From: Alphaproteobacteria bacterium | GTDB lineage: Bacteria > Pseudomonadota > Alphaproteobacteria > Micropepsales > Micropepsaceae | Direction: 5' to 3' | NCBI GenBank assembly: GCA_025350465.1 | Contig: JANXXU010000008.1 | Span: 248,001-312,000, forward strand | DNA: 64,000 bases | Shown: positions 17,648 through 27,063 of the stretch, one piece after another | Position numbering within the stretch: position 1 is the stretch's first letter | Layout: each line of letters begins with the position of its first letter | The notes under the pieces: model-generated | Databases searched by the model: none | What the model was told of the DNA's origin: nothing | What the model saw: only the letters and a program-made list of their open reading frames with translations | Translations under genes and position numbers: made by a program

Positions 17648-19459
17648 TCAATTCTCGAGTGCCTGCCGCAGCATTTCCAGTTCCAGCCAGCGCTCCTCCG
17701 CGGCGTTGAGCTCGGTTTGTGCGTCGGCAAGCTTCGCCGCCAGCGCGGCAAACGCCTTGGGATCGCGCCCGTAGAGTCCGTCGTCGGCGAGTCGCGCGCG
17801 CAGCGCCCCCACCTCGTTCTCCAGCGCCGTGATTTGGCTCGGCAAAGTCTCCAGCGCATGTTTGTCTTTGAACGTCAGCTTGCGCTTGACGGCAATTGCC
17901 TCTGTTGAAGGCGCCTTGGCTACGTCGACCTTCGCCGGCTTGACAATCTCGCGTGCCTTCGCCGTCACGCCTTCGCCGCGCTGCGCGACCATGTCGCTAT
18001 AGCCGCCGGCATATTCGGCAAAACGACCGTCGCCTTCGGCCATCACCACCGACGTCGCGACGCGATCGAGGAAATCGCGATCGTGGCTGACCAGCAAAAC
18101 CGTTCCCGCGTAATCCGCGAGCATCTCCTGCAGCAGATCCAACGTTTCGAGATCGAGATCGTTTGTCGGCTCGTCCAGTACCAGCAAATTCGATGAGGCC
18201 GCCATTGCTTTCGCCAGCATCAGGCGACCGCGCTCGCCGCCCGACAGCACGCGTACCGGCGTGCGCATCTGCTCCGGCGTGAACAGGAAATCCTTCATAT
18301 AGCCGGTAACGTGACGCGAGACGCCGTTGACGCTGACCGTGTCGCCGCGCCCGTCGGTGAGAAACGCCATGAGAGTCGTTTCCGGCGCCAATGCTTCCCG
18401 CCGTTGGTCGAGTGTCTGCATCGCCAGATTGCTGCCGAGCCTCACCTCGCCTGTATCCGGCGCCATGCGGCCGGTCAGTAAATTCAGCAGCGTCGTCTTT
18501 CCCGCGCCGTTCGGCCCGACGATGCCGACCCGGTCGCCGCGCAAAACGCGCAAGGAAAAATCCTTTACCACTTCAAGCGCGCCGTAGCTCTTCGAAATGC
18601 GCTTCGCTTCGATCACTTGCGCGCCCGAAGCTTCGCCTTCACCGGCCGCCATGCGCACTTGGCCGGTGACGCGGCGTTGGTCGCGCCGTTGCTGACGCAA
18701 ATCGCGCAGCCGCGCCATGCGTCCTTGATTGCGCTTGCGCCGGGCGGTGACGCCGTAGCGCACCCAATCCTGCTCCATCGCGATGCGGCGATCGAGTTTG
18801 TGCCTGTCGCGCTCCTCTTCCTCCAGGATCTTGTCGCGCCATGCCTCGAACTCTCCAAAGCCGCGCTCGAGCCGTCGCGTCTGACCGCGATCGAGCCACA
18901 CGGTCGCGCGCGACAGGCGCTCGAGGAAACGCCGGTCATGGCTGATCAAGACAAGCGCCGAACGCATGCCGTTCAGCTCTGCCTCCAGCCACTCGATCGC
19001 CGGCAGGTCCAGATGGTTCGTCGGCTCGTCGAGCAGCAAAATATCGGGCGAGGGCGCGATAACGCGCGCCAGCGCCGCGCGCCGCGCTTCGCCGCCGGAC
19101 AATTGATCGGTCGCCTCGGCGCCGCTCAGGCCCAAGCACTCGAGCAGATAGCGCGCGCGATAAGGGTCGTCGCCCGGCGCCAGTCCCGCCTCGACGAACG
19201 CCAGCGTCGTCGCAAAACCGCCGAGGTCCGGCTCTTGCGGCAGATAGCGCAGCGTCGCCGCTGGCGCGATCGCCCGCGTGCCTCGATCGAATTCGACCAA
19301 ACCCGCCGCGATCTTGAGCAACGTCGATTTACCCGAACCGTTGCGCCCCACCAGGCACAACCGTTCGCCTTCACCTAAGGACAGCTCCGCGCCCTCCAGC
19401 AGCGGAGCGCCCCCGAAGGTCAAACGAATGTCTTGAAGCTGGATCAGCGGCGCGGCCAT
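17648..19459 (-). CDS. uup: ABC-F family ATPase, Uup-like
   Basis: 603 aa from the ATG at 19459 (an in-frame GTG six bases earlier is possible). Two ABC cassettes: Walker A GRNGSGKST and GPNGAGKTT, signatures LSGGEARRAALARV and LSGGERGRLMLAKA, Walker B ILLLDEPTNHLD and LVLDEPTNDLD. No membrane segments. A linker follows the first cassette (DRHKLDRRIAMEQDW region) and the last ~80 residues form a coiled coil rich in Leu/Ala/Glu, the DNA- or ribosome-binding domain that distinguishes Uup. Family members act on the ribosome and affect transposon excision; the exact role here is inferred from homology. Confidence 0.9.
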   Translation of the reverse strand: MAAPLIQLQDIRLTFGGAPLLEGAELSLGEGERLCLVGRNGSGKSTLLKIAAGLVEFDRGTRAIAPAATLRYLPQEPDLGGFATTLAFVEAGLAPGDDPYRARYLLECLGLSGAEATDQLSGGEARRAALARVIAPSPDILLLDEPTNHLDLPAIEWLEAELNGMRSALVLISHDRRFLERLSRATVWLDRGQTRRLERGFGEFEAWRDKILEEEERDRHKLDRRIAMEQDWVRYGVTARRKRNQGRMARLRDLRQQRRDQRRVTGQVRMAAGEGEASGAQVIEAKRISKSYGALEVVKDFSLRVLRGDRVGIVGPNGAGKTTLLNLLTGRMAPDTGEVRLGSNLAMQTLDQRREALAPETTLMAFLTDGRGDTVSVNGVSRHVTGYMKDFLFTPEQMRTPVRVLSGGERGRLMLAKAMAASSNLLVLDEPTNDLDLETLDLLQEMLADYAGTVLLVSHDRDFLDRVATSVVMAEGDGRFAEYAGGYSDMVAQRGEGVTAKAREIVKPAKVDVAKAPSTEAIAVKRKLTFKDKHALETLPSQITALENEVGALRARLADDGLYGRDPKAFAALAAKLADAQTELNAAEERWLELEMLRQALEN

Positions 19460-19553
19460 CGGCACACTCTATAAAGGCGAGCACGTTAGGAATGAACACG
19501 ATGAATGACCCGATCGTCGCGCAAATGTGCGAAGCGGGCTGCATACTTTCGCT

Positions 19554-20252
19554 CTATCCGTGAGGAATGCCGGTCAGCGGCAAGATGAGAAGCGGGACGG
19601 AATCGACGACGAGATGGGCGATGATGTTCGCCCACAGATCTCCCCGCCAGAGAAAAGCGCCGGTAAACATAACCGCCGCCAGCGATACGAACAGCAGATG
19701 CGCCGCGCCCCAGGACGGCAGATGCAACACGACGAAGACGGCAAACGGGATTAAGGCCGCAATCGCCGTCGAGCCCGTCGCCGCCTTCAACCGCGAAATC
19801 GTATAGCCGCGAAACAGAATCTCCTCGGTGAAGCCGGCGGTCAGCAATGTGCCGACGCGCAGCCACAACGGCAGCGCCATGACTTGAGTGAGCGCGGGTG
19901 GCGAATTGGCGATGTTGAACGTCTTCAGGATCGCGCCCGCCACCGGAAACAGCATGATCACCGCGACGCCGAGCCCCACGCCGAAGCCGACGCTTGTCCA
20001 GCCGAAACGGCGAAAGCCTATCGCGGATAGCGGTTGGCGCTCGCCCGCGACCAAGATCAGCATGGTCACCAGCGCCAAGCCCCACAACACGAACCAATTC
20101 CAGATGTCGCCGCCGATCACCTGGCTGCCGAAATAGCCGGCGTGCTTTGCCGCAACCGCAAGCGACGGTCCGCCGAGCGCGACAAGCAGACCCAGCCACG
20201 TCCAAGCACTGCGTGGCGCGGCGCTCGATGCGTCGATGGTTCGCGCGCTCAT
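19554..20252 (-). CDS. CPBP family intramembrane metalloprotease
   Basis: 232 aa from the ATG at 20252, which has AGGAGGGG eight bases before it; the in-frame GTG at 20270 lies upstream of that site. Six to eight membrane segments. Diagnostic motifs: TEEILFRGY (EExxxR), FVVLHLPSWG (conserved His) and HLVVDSVPLL (HxxxD). The family includes CAAX-type prenyl proteases, but most bacterial members have unknown substrates. It is 95 bp upstream of uup and 25 bp downstream of a small membrane protein, all on the minus strand. Confidence 0.88.
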   Translation of the reverse strand: MSARTIDASSAAPRSAWTWLGLLVALGGPSLAVAAKHAGYFGSQVIGGDIWNWFVLWGLALVTMLILVAGERQPLSAIGFRRFGWTSVGFGVGLGVAVIMLFPVAGAILKTFNIANSPPALTQVMALPLWLRVGTLLTAGFTEEILFRGYTISRLKAATGSTAIAALIPFAVFVVLHLPSWGAAHLLFVSLAAVMFTGAFLWRGDLWANIIAHLVVDSVPLLILPLTGIPHG

Positions 20253-20277
20253 GAAATCCCCTCCTCGCACAAGCGAT

Positions 20278-20595
20278 TCATATCCCTATGGCTTGCGTCA
20301 GCATTTCGCCAAGGCGCTTGGCTTCCTCGCTCGTCAGCGTCACCGGAATCATCTGGTAACTGAGCGGAGTCCAGAAGACGATCTCGATACCGACCATGCG
20401 CCCGTGCTCGGCGGCAACTCGATGAACCTTGAGCCTGCCGCCCAAGATGCCGCGTCGCGCGAGGGTGATTTCACCGACCGTGCGCTCGATTGCTCCGCCG
20501 AACAACGCGCCCTTGAAGCCCTTCGTCGACACTTGAAAGAGCCAATAGGCGATAATCGCCGCGAATATCGCCAGGAAGATGTATTGGAACTCCAC
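20278..20595 (-). CDS. Small membrane-anchored hypothetical protein
   Basis: 105 aa, GTG start with AAAGGGG at a good distance. One N-terminal membrane segment (YIFLAIFAAIIAYWLF, about 5-20) followed by a soluble ~80-residue domain with alternating beta strands (GEITLARRGILGG, GRMVGIEIVFWTP) and a C-terminal helix. Not a family I recognise. It is 25 bp upstream of the CPBP protease gene and probably cotranscribed. Confidence 0.65.
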   Translation of the reverse strand: MEFQYIFLAIFAAIIAYWLFQVSTKGFKGALFGGAIERTVGEITLARRGILGGRLKVHRVAAEHGRMVGIEIVFWTPLSYQMIPVTLTSEEAKRLGEMLTQAIGI

Positions 20596-20801
20596 GCGCC
20601 AGCCCCTTTGACAGCTGCCCTGAGTCTAGCACCGTGGATAGGCCTTACAGTTCCCCAATATATAGGTAAGGTATCGAAAAGGTCTTGGCGACACCGGCGC
20701 GTCGACTTGCGTCTAGGACAACATCTAGCCGACGGCGGCACAGCGCCATGTTACGTTTGCACAGCCATTCGGCACGCCAACGAAGCCTCGAGAGGGTCCC
20801 C

Positions 20802-21242
20802 ATGTACGTTTTCATCGACATCTTCCCGCTGCTCGCCATTCCCCTGCTCATCTACAATTTCATCGTTCTGACAGGGATCGCGGGCTCGACGGAAAACGTT
20901 CAGGCGTGGTTGGCCGGCGCGGTTTTCACGGTGCATTCCTTCTCGGGCGACGCCTGGAACGTCTCGACGGGCGACATCCTTATTCTTTTCGCTATCTTGG
21001 TGCTCTTCGTCGAGATCGTGAAGTCGACGCGCACCGACTCGCTTTCGCTCATCAATCACGGGCTGGCGGCGCTGGTCTTCGTCTTCTTCTTGATCGAATT
21101 CTTGACGATGCACGGCTTCACAAACTCGGTGTTTTGCATCCTGATGATGATGCAGCTTGTCGACGTTGTCGCCGGCTACACGGTCACCGCCGTCGCCGCC
21201 AGACGCGACATCGGTTCGGGGAGCGGTATCCTCCCGCACTAA
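20802..21242 (+). CDS. Four-helix membrane protein
   Basis: 146 aa from the ATG at 20802, after GAGAGGGTCCCC. Four hydrophobic segments: about 8-28, 50-72 (ILILFAILVLFVEIV), 83-103 (ALVFVFFLIEFL) and 108-128. The loop after helix 2 has KSTRTDS. This pattern of about 145 aa with SLINHGLAALVF is common among uncharacterised Hyphomicrobiales membrane proteins; function unknown. Convergent with the following secreted-protein gene (1 bp apart). Confidence 0.72.
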   Translation: MYVFIDIFPLLAIPLLIYNFIVLTGIAGSTENVQAWLAGAVFTVHSFSGDAWNVSTGDILILFAILVLFVEIVKSTRTDSLSLINHGLAALVFVFFLIEFLTMHGFTNSVFCILMMMQLVDVVAGYTVTAVAARRDIGSGSGILPH

Positions 21243-21243
21243 T

Positions 21244-21642
21244 TTATTGGGGAATAGGATCTGTTGTCTTGCAGGCGGTCGTGGCTTGGCCGCATTGCTG
21301 CACGGTCGAGTGCGCATTGCTGCGGCCGATGGCGCAGCTATAAGTCTGCGCGGCGCACAGATGTGTGCGCACGCACTCGCTGAACAGATCCTTTCCTCCG
21401 GCAACCGACACAGGCCGGCTGCATTCGGCAAAGGTCATCAGCTTCTGCCCGTCGCGCTCCGCTTCGACCTGCGGCCGCGCCGATTGCACTTCCCCGGCGG
21501 TGCCTTCGCATGCCAACGCCGACTGGAACATCTTTTCGCGCTGGCTCGTCAAATATGAGGTACAGGTTTCGGCCGCTGCGGCGGCTTCGCTAAAAAAGAG
21601 CGTCGAGACGCTCAACAGCAACCAGCACGCACGCGTCCGCAT
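21244..21642 (-). CDS. Small secreted cysteine-rich protein
   Basis: 132 aa from the ATG at 21642 (GGGAGACGACG upstream). Signal peptide 1-24 (CWLLLSVSTLFFSEAAAAAE). The mature part has eight cysteines, including YLTS-x-REKMFQSALACEG, CSRPVS, CVRTHLCAAQTYSC and CGQATTAC, suggesting several disulfides in the periplasm. No family assigned. Stands alone, convergent with the previous gene. Confidence 0.68.
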   Translation of the reverse strand: MRTRACWLLLSVSTLFFSEAAAAAETCTSYLTSQREKMFQSALACEGTAGEVQSARPQVEAERDGQKLMTFAECSRPVSVAGGKDLFSECVRTHLCAAQTYSCAIGRSNAHSTVQQCGQATTACKTTDPIPQ

Positions 21643-21660
21643 CGTCGTCTCCCAAACCAT

Positions 21661-22066
21661 TGTCGCGCCGGTCGATTCAAGCGTCCAAACGCCTTGATCA
21701 ATAGCGCGCGCAGGCGTGGCTATGATCTTTCCAGACTATTATAATTTTTCGAGAGAGAAAGTCGTTTGAATATCGGCGCTTGATCGTCAATCCGTAAACG
21801 GATCATTAGCAGACGTCACTGCGACGGCGCCAGGACACTAGAGAGCGCGGCGCGCACCTAGTACGTCAACGATCCATCGCGCCGGCTGCGTCTCAACGCC
21901 CGGCGCGATGGTTTCCGTCGGCCTTTCCAAGACCTCACAGGAAGTTTATTTGCGTCCGCGCACGCATTTCCGCGCTGCCAAACCGCACCGCAAGGCAACT
22001 CGCAATTAAGCACGGCCACGCCCATTCCTTGTGCGACGCCCAGGGAGGACCGTATGCTAGTTAAGC
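21661..22066. other. Intergenic region with GC hairpin
   Basis: About 400 bases without a supported gene. It contains an AT-rich part (21730-21770) and the 12-bp hairpin at 21874-21911. A strong Shine-Dalgarno (GGGAGGA, 22042-22048) lies near the end; it is well spaced from an ATG at 22054 that is out of frame with the efflux adaptor starting at 22067. Confidence 0.4.
21874..21911. terminator. Strong GC-rich inverted repeat
   Basis: CCATCGCGCCGG (21874-21885) and CCGGCGCGATGG (21900-21911) are perfect 12-base complements around a 14-base loop. On the plus strand only TTTCC follows, so it is a poor intrinsic terminator; it could be a terminator without a T run, a processing site or an operator. 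Confidence 0.4.
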
Positions 22067-23233
22067 ATGCTGTCTTTCGTCTCGTCCTCGTTGCGGCGTT
22101 TGAGATCGCGCTCGTTTGTGGCGCTGGCTCTCTTTATCGCGCTCGTCGCCGGCGCCATCTGGTGGTTTGCTTCGGGAAACGCGCCGGATCAGGGAAAATC
22201 CCAAACGCCGCCGACGGTCACGGCCGTTGCCGTTACGCGCGTCGACTTGCCGAACGAGGTTTCGCTTGTGGGCTCGGTCGTCGCCTACGAAACGGTTGCC
22301 GTCAAGTCGCGGCTCGACTCTCAAATCGCCGCGGTCAAATTTCACGACGGCGACGCCGTGCAGATGGGCGATGTCCTCTTCCAACTTGACGACCGCGCAC
22401 TCAGAGCGCAAGTGGCGCAGGCGCAAGCCGGCACGCGGCGCGACGATGCTCAAGCCGCGACCGCCAAGGCGATTTACGACCGCAATGCCGTTCTTTCCCA
22501 GAAGGGGTTCGTCAGTAAGGAAGCCCTCGATCAATTTCGCACGGCATGGCAAGCAGCGGCGGCGACGGCCGCAGCCACCGCCGCGGCCGCCAAAGCAATG
22601 CAAGTGCAGCTCGACTACACGACGATTCGCTCGCCGATAAACGGCTATGCCGGCACCATCAATGTAACGCAGGGAAATTGGGTCAAGGCCAACGACGTCG
22701 GCCCCCTCGTCACCATCAACCGGGTGCGGCCGATCCGCGTTCAAGTGGCTGTGCCGCAGCGCTACTACGAAGAAGTCGTCAGGGCGATGAAAACGGATGT
22801 GCCGGTTCAAGCGCGCCGAACCGAAGGCAATCTCGCCTTCGTTCAAGGCAAGCTCGAGTACATAGACAACGCAATCGACAGCGCTACGGGCACCTTTGCG
22901 GCACGCGCGGAGTTTGCCAACACGGATGCCGCACTGTGGCCGGGCATGTTCGTCGACGTGAGAATTTCTCTTTCGCCCGACCACGGCGCGTTGGGCTTGC
23001 CCCAAGTCGCCGTGCAACATGAAGGCGAAGAGACGTTTGTTTTCGTCATCGACAAAAAAACCATGCGCGCCCAGCGGCGTCAGGTGCAAGTGATCCGGAC
23101 CGCGGGCGACATCGCCGGAATTGCCTCAGGTCTTGCCGACGGCGACCTCGTCATTACCGACGGTTTGCTGCGCGTGACGGACGGCGACGTCGTGCGCCTC
23201 GCGCCGGGCAAAGAGACGGCGAGCCCCAGATGA
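22067..23233 (+). CDS. RND efflux periplasmic adaptor (MFP)
   Basis: 388 aa. N-terminal membrane anchor (FVALALFIALVAGAIWWF, about 17-34). Then a lipoyl half (VKSRLDSQIAAVKFHDGDAVQMGDVLFQLD), a helical hairpin rich in Ala (RDDAQAATAKAIYDRN to AATAAATAAAAKAM), the returning lipoyl half (TIRSPINGYAG), a beta barrel and a membrane-proximal domain. It links an inner-membrane RND pump to an outer-membrane channel. Its stop overlaps the start of the pump gene (ATGA). No TolC-like channel gene is nearby, so a channel encoded elsewhere must serve. Confidence 0.92.
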   Translation: MLSFVSSSLRRLRSRSFVALALFIALVAGAIWWFASGNAPDQGKSQTPPTVTAVAVTRVDLPNEVSLVGSVVAYETVAVKSRLDSQIAAVKFHDGDAVQMGDVLFQLDDRALRAQVAQAQAGTRRDDAQAATAKAIYDRNAVLSQKGFVSKEALDQFRTAWQAAAATAAATAAAAKAMQVQLDYTTIRSPINGYAGTINVTQGNWVKANDVGPLVTINRVRPIRVQVAVPQRYYEEVVRAMKTDVPVQARRTEGNLAFVQGKLEYIDNAIDSATGTFAARAEFANTDAALWPGMFVDVRISLSPDHGALGLPQVAVQHEGEETFVFVIDKKTMRAQRRQVQVIRTAGDIAGIASGLADGDLVITDGLLRVTDGDVVRLAPGKETASPR

Positions 23234-26200
23234 ATATCTCCGCCTTCTGCATCGAACGCCCGGTGTTCACGACGCTGCTGACGCTTGCCATCCTCGCCGG
23301 CGGTGTTGCCGGCTATTCGGCGCTGCCGACAAGTGCGCTGCCCAGCGTCGACTTTCCGACCATCCAAGTGAGCGCCGATTTATCGGGCGCCAGCCCGGAA
23401 ACGATGGCCTCCGCCGTCGCCACGCCGCTCGAGCGCCAGTTCTCGACCATACCCGGCATCGCCTCGATGACCTCGACGAGCACATTGGGTTCGACCGACA
23501 TCACGCTGCAATTCGATCTCGACCGCAACATCGACGGCGCAGCGCTCGACGTGCAGACGGCGATCGCGACGGCGGTGCGGCGCCTGCCGCACGAAATGAC
23601 GACCCCGCCCGGGTTTCGCAAAGTCAATCCGGCCGATCAGCCGGTGCTCTTTATCGCCGTCTCGTCGGATACCGTGCCGATCACGCAGGTCAACGAATAC
23701 GCCGACACACTGATGGCGCAGCGCATCTCGATGCTGCCGGGTGTGGCACAGGTGCGCATCTTCGGTGCGCAAAAATTCGCCGTGCGCATCCAGGTCGACC
23801 CGCACCAGTTGGCGGCGCGCAACATCAGTTTCGGCGACGTTCAGCTCGCGGTTTCCAATGCTGCCTCGAACGCACCCGTCGGCGTGATCAGCGGCGACCG
23901 GCAATTGTTCAACCTCGAAGTTTCCGGCCAACCCAAGGACGCGAGCGGCTTTCGCCCCGTGGTCGTCGCCTGGCGCGACGGCGCGCCCGTTCGCCTGCAG
24001 GACGTGGCCAAGGTCGTCGATTCGGTCGAGAACAACCGCTCCTACGGCGCCTTCAACGGCAAACGGGCGATCGTTCTGGCCATCCAACGCCAGCCCGACG
24101 CCAACACCATCGACGTCGTGGCGCGGGTGCGCGAGCTTCTTCCCAAATTCCGCGATCAATTGCCGGCGTCGATCCAGATGACACCGACTTTCGATCGCGC
24201 GGTCTCGGTGCGCCGCTCGATCGACGACGTGCAGATCACGCTCGTGATCTCGATTATCCTCGTCGTGCTGGTCATCTTTCTCTTCTTGCGGCGCATGACG
24301 GCGACGTTCATTCCAGCCGTCGCCATGCCGCTTTCCATCGTCGCCACTTTCGGCGGCATGGCGCTGTTCGGCTTCAGCATCAACAACGTGTCGCTCCTCG
24401 CCCTCACATTGTGCGTCGGCTTCGTCGTCGACGACGCCATCGTCATGCTTGAGAACATCGTGCGGCACATCGAAAAAGGCATGGCGCCTTACGAAGCCGC
24501 GCTCAAAGGTTCGCGCGAAATCGGCTTCACCATTTTGTCGATGACGATTTCGCTCGTCGCTGTGTTCATCCCGGTGCTGTTCATGAGCGGCATCGTCGGA
24601 CGCTTGTTCCGCGAATTTGCCATCACGATCAGCTTGGCAATAATCGTTTCGGGTTTTATCTCGCTCACGCTGTCGCCGATGTTATGCAGTCGCTGGCTGC
24701 GCGCGGAAGATCGTCGCACCGAACCCAAATGGTCGCTCGCGCTCGAAGACGGCTTCGAAAAATTGCGGGCTCTTTACGAACGCTCTCTGCTCTACGTCCT
24801 GCGCCAACGCCGGGCCACGTTGATGTTCACCTTCGGCACCCTCATTGCCACCATTCTCGCATTTATGTATGTGCCGAAAGGGTTCTTCCCGCTCGAGGAC
24901 GCGGGTTTCATTTTTGCCGGCACGGAAGGCGCCGCCGACATCTCCTACCAGGCGATGATCGTCAAGACGCGCGCGGCAGCCACCATGATCCGCAACGATC
25001 CGGCGGTCGACAGTGTCTTCTACAGTGCCGATGACGCGGCCAACTCGGGGCGCTTGTTTATCGGGCTCGTGCCCAGAAATCAGCGCCCGTCGGTCTTTGC
25101 CGTCATTCAGCGATTGCGCCGCAAGCTCGCCGGTCTGACCGGCGTAAACGTTTTCATGCAGCCGCTGCAAAACATGCAGATCGGCGGGCGCTCGGCGAAG
25201 AGTCTCTATCAGTACACGCTCCAGGGCGGCGACCTGACGAAGCTCTACGGCTGGTCCGAAGAATTTCGCCAGGCTTTGTCGAAGCTCCCCGGCTTTCAAG
25301 AAGTGACGACCGATTTGCAGCTCAAGAGCTTGAAGACGGTCGTCTTCGTCAATCGCGATCGCGCCGCCAGCCTTGGCGTGAACTTGGCCGACATCAGACA
25401 AACGCTGTATGCGGCGTTCGGCACGCAGCAAGCGGCCAGTCTCTACACCGCCTCCAACGACTATTCCGTCATCGTCGAGGCAAGCCCCGACGCGCAAGCC
25501 AGGCCCGAGGACATAAAGAAGCTTTACGTGCGCAGTGCCCAAGGGCAACTCGTGCCGCTCGAGTCGATCGCGACGCTGGCCGAAACGAGTGGCCCGGTAT
25601 CGGTCAACCACCAGGGGCAGATCGCGGCCGTCACGATCGCCTTCAATCTGGCGCCCGGCGTCGCCTTGAGCAACGCCGTCGATCGCATCAATCGATTGCA
25701 AGAGCAGCTGCACATGCCTTCGTCGATCGTCGCCGGGTTTCAGGGTACGGCGCAGGCATTTCAATCTTCGGCGCAAGGGCAGGGACTCTTGATCCTGCTT
25801 GCCGTGTTGGTGATTTATATCGTGCTGGGAATGCTCTATGAGAGCTTCGTTCATCCGATCACGATCATCTCGGGGTTGCCGTCGGCGGCGCTCGGCGCGA
25901 TTCTGACGTTGTTTTTGTTCGGTATGGATCTCAGCGTTATCGCCATCATCGGTCTTGTACTGTTGGTCGGCATCGTCAAGAAGAACGCCATTATGATCGT
26001 CGACTTCGCGCTCGACGCGCAGCGCGGCGGCGCGAGCGCCGATGAGTCTATCGTGCAAGCCTGCGTATTGCGCTTTCGCCCGATCATGATGACGACGATG
26101 TCGGCGCTGCTCGGCACACTGCCGATCGCCGTCGGCTTCGGCGCCGGTTCGGAATTGCGCCAGCCTCTCGGCATCGTCGTCGTTGGCGGTCTTTTGACTT

Positions 26201-26361
26201 CGCAGCTTTTGACGCTTTACATAACGCCTGTCGTCTTCCTCTATCTCGATCGCTTGACGGGCCACGCGCGTGCGCGGCCGACGGCGCAGATCGTTCAAGG
26301 TCCAGGAGCCGAAGGGCAGCCACTCGACATCGGCTTGCCGGCCGATCGTGCGGCCGAATGA
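23230..26361 (+). CDS. RND family efflux transporter, inner-membrane pump
   Basis: 1043 aa, typical of hydrophobe/drug RND pumps. N-terminus FCIERPVFTTLLTLAILAGG (first helix), large periplasmic loop, then helices 2-6; Asp401-Asp402 in VGFVVDDAIVMLENI are the proton-relay pair of helix 4. The second half repeats the plan with helices at about 850-1000 (ILLAVLVIYIVLGM, GLVLLVGIVKKNAIM). It exports substrates by proton exchange as a trimer with the adaptor just upstream. Substrate cannot be inferred; resemblance is closest to MdtB/MdtC-type pumps. Confidence 0.93.
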   Translation: MNISAFCIERPVFTTLLTLAILAGGVAGYSALPTSALPSVDFPTIQVSADLSGASPETMASAVATPLERQFSTIPGIASMTSTSTLGSTDITLQFDLDRNIDGAALDVQTAIATAVRRLPHEMTTPPGFRKVNPADQPVLFIAVSSDTVPITQVNEYADTLMAQRISMLPGVAQVRIFGAQKFAVRIQVDPHQLAARNISFGDVQLAVSNAASNAPVGVISGDRQLFNLEVSGQPKDASGFRPVVVAWRDGAPVRLQDVAKVVDSVENNRSYGAFNGKRAIVLAIQRQPDANTIDVVARVRELLPKFRDQLPASIQMTPTFDRAVSVRRSIDDVQITLVISIILVVLVIFLFLRRMTATFIPAVAMPLSIVATFGGMALFGFSINNVSLLALTLCVGFVVDDAIVMLENIVRHIEKGMAPYEAALKGSREIGFTILSMTISLVAVFIPVLFMSGIVGRLFREFAITISLAIIVSGFISLTLSPMLCSRWLRAEDRRTEPKWSLALEDGFEKLRALYERSLLYVLRQRRATLMFTFGTLIATILAFMYVPKGFFPLEDAGFIFAGTEGAADISYQAMIVKTRAAATMIRNDPAVDSVFYSADDAANSGRLFIGLVPRNQRPSVFAVIQRLRRKLAGLTGVNVFMQPLQNMQIGGRSAKSLYQYTLQGGDLTKLYGWSEEFRQALSKLPGFQEVTTDLQLKSLKTVVFVNRDRAASLGVNLADIRQTLYAAFGTQQAASLYTASNDYSVIVEASPDAQARPEDIKKLYVRSAQGQLVPLESIATLAETSGPVSVNHQGQIAAVTIAFNLAPGVALSNAVDRINRLQEQLHMPSSIVAGFQGTAQAFQSSAQGQGLLILLAVLVIYIVLGMLYESFVHPITIISGLPSAALGAILTLFLFGMDLSVIAIIGLVLLVGIVKKNAIMIVDFALDAQRGGASADESIVQACVLRFRPIMMTTMSALLGTLPIAVGFGAGSELRQPLGIVVVGGLLTSQLLTLYITPVVFLYLDRLTGHARARPTAQIVQGPGAEGQPLDIGLPADRAAE

Positions 26362-26396
26362 ATGCGCCCGGAACGTAGCAAAGGGAGGAAACTCTG

Positions 26397-27002
26397 ATGT
26401 TGGCCAACCTACGCATTTGGCTTTCGTTTGCTTCGGTTGCGCTCACGGCGTGTGCGTCCGGCGGCCCAACGGGCGCGCGCGCAGATGATAGCGCCCCGCC
26501 TGGCGCCGAAGATGTGACGGTCAGCTTTGCGACGACGGGCTCTGTCATCGTCGATATCACCTTCAAGCACGCCGCCGACGCCCAGCATTATTGTGCCAGC
26601 TCTTCATTGCCTTGGGCCCATGTCGAACAGAACGGGCAGACCCTTGAGGTCCCACCCGGACCGCCGAGCTATGAACTGCGCTACGACGCCGGCGCGCGGC
26701 GGGCAGGATCTCATTTCCGCTTTCTGGCATTCGGCTACACGCCTGGAACGACCACGCACAGCGATCCGGCCGACGATTGGATCAACTTTTGGGCCGACGG
26801 CGATGAGTGGATCGGCCACGGCGGCAGCGCCGACCCGGCCTTCACATTTGAGATAAAGTTCGCGCCCGACGGCCGCAGCGGCAGTTTCGTGGCGCATCAT
26901 CTGCGCGCCGGGCGCGATGGAAAAGTCAGCGAAGGCACTCAAACCGTCGACGTCAAAGGCTCGTGGCAGTGTCCGTTTGGCACGACTGCGCGCTCGCCGT
27001 AA
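26397..27002 (+). CDS. Predicted lipoprotein, unknown function
   Basis: 201 aa; ATG preceded by GGAGGAAACTCTG. N-terminal signal with lipobox ALTACASGG (lipid-modified Cys20 if cleaved there). The mature part is beta-rich with several aromatic patches (WAHVEQNG, FRFLAFGYTPG, WINFWADGDEWIGHGG) and has one more Cys pair (Cys62, Cys195). Follows the RND pump by 35 bp and may be cotranscribed. No family recognised. Confidence 0.7.
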   Translation: MLANLRIWLSFASVALTACASGGPTGARADDSAPPGAEDVTVSFATTGSVIVDITFKHAADAQHYCASSSLPWAHVEQNGQTLEVPPGPPSYELRYDAGARRAGSHFRFLAFGYTPGTTTHSDPADDWINFWADGDEWIGHGGSADPAFTFEIKFAPDGRSGSFVAHHLRAGRDGKVSEGTQTVDVKGSWQCPFGTTARSP

Positions 27003-27014
27003 ACGGAGGCGCCA

Positions 27015-27045
27015 AAAAAGGGCGAGGCCTACGACCTCGCCCTTC
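27015..27045 (-). terminator. Rho-independent terminator of repeat-protein gene
   Basis: AAGGGCGAGG (27019-27028) pairs with CCTCGCCCTT (27036-27045) around a 7-base loop. Read on the minus strand the stem is followed by a run of Ts (AAAAAA at 27015-27020 on the plus strand), about 20 bases after the stop of the gene at 27064. It may also stop plus-strand transcription from the lipoprotein gene, though the T run there is weaker. Confidence 0.75.
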
Positions 27046-27063
27046 GTCCTGCTTCATATCAAC

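Noticed and set aside
24682-26298. Long open frame opposite the RND pump gene
   Set aside because: Arg/Asp/His-rich translation typical of antisense to a high-GC gene; the plus-strand frame has clear RND motifs.
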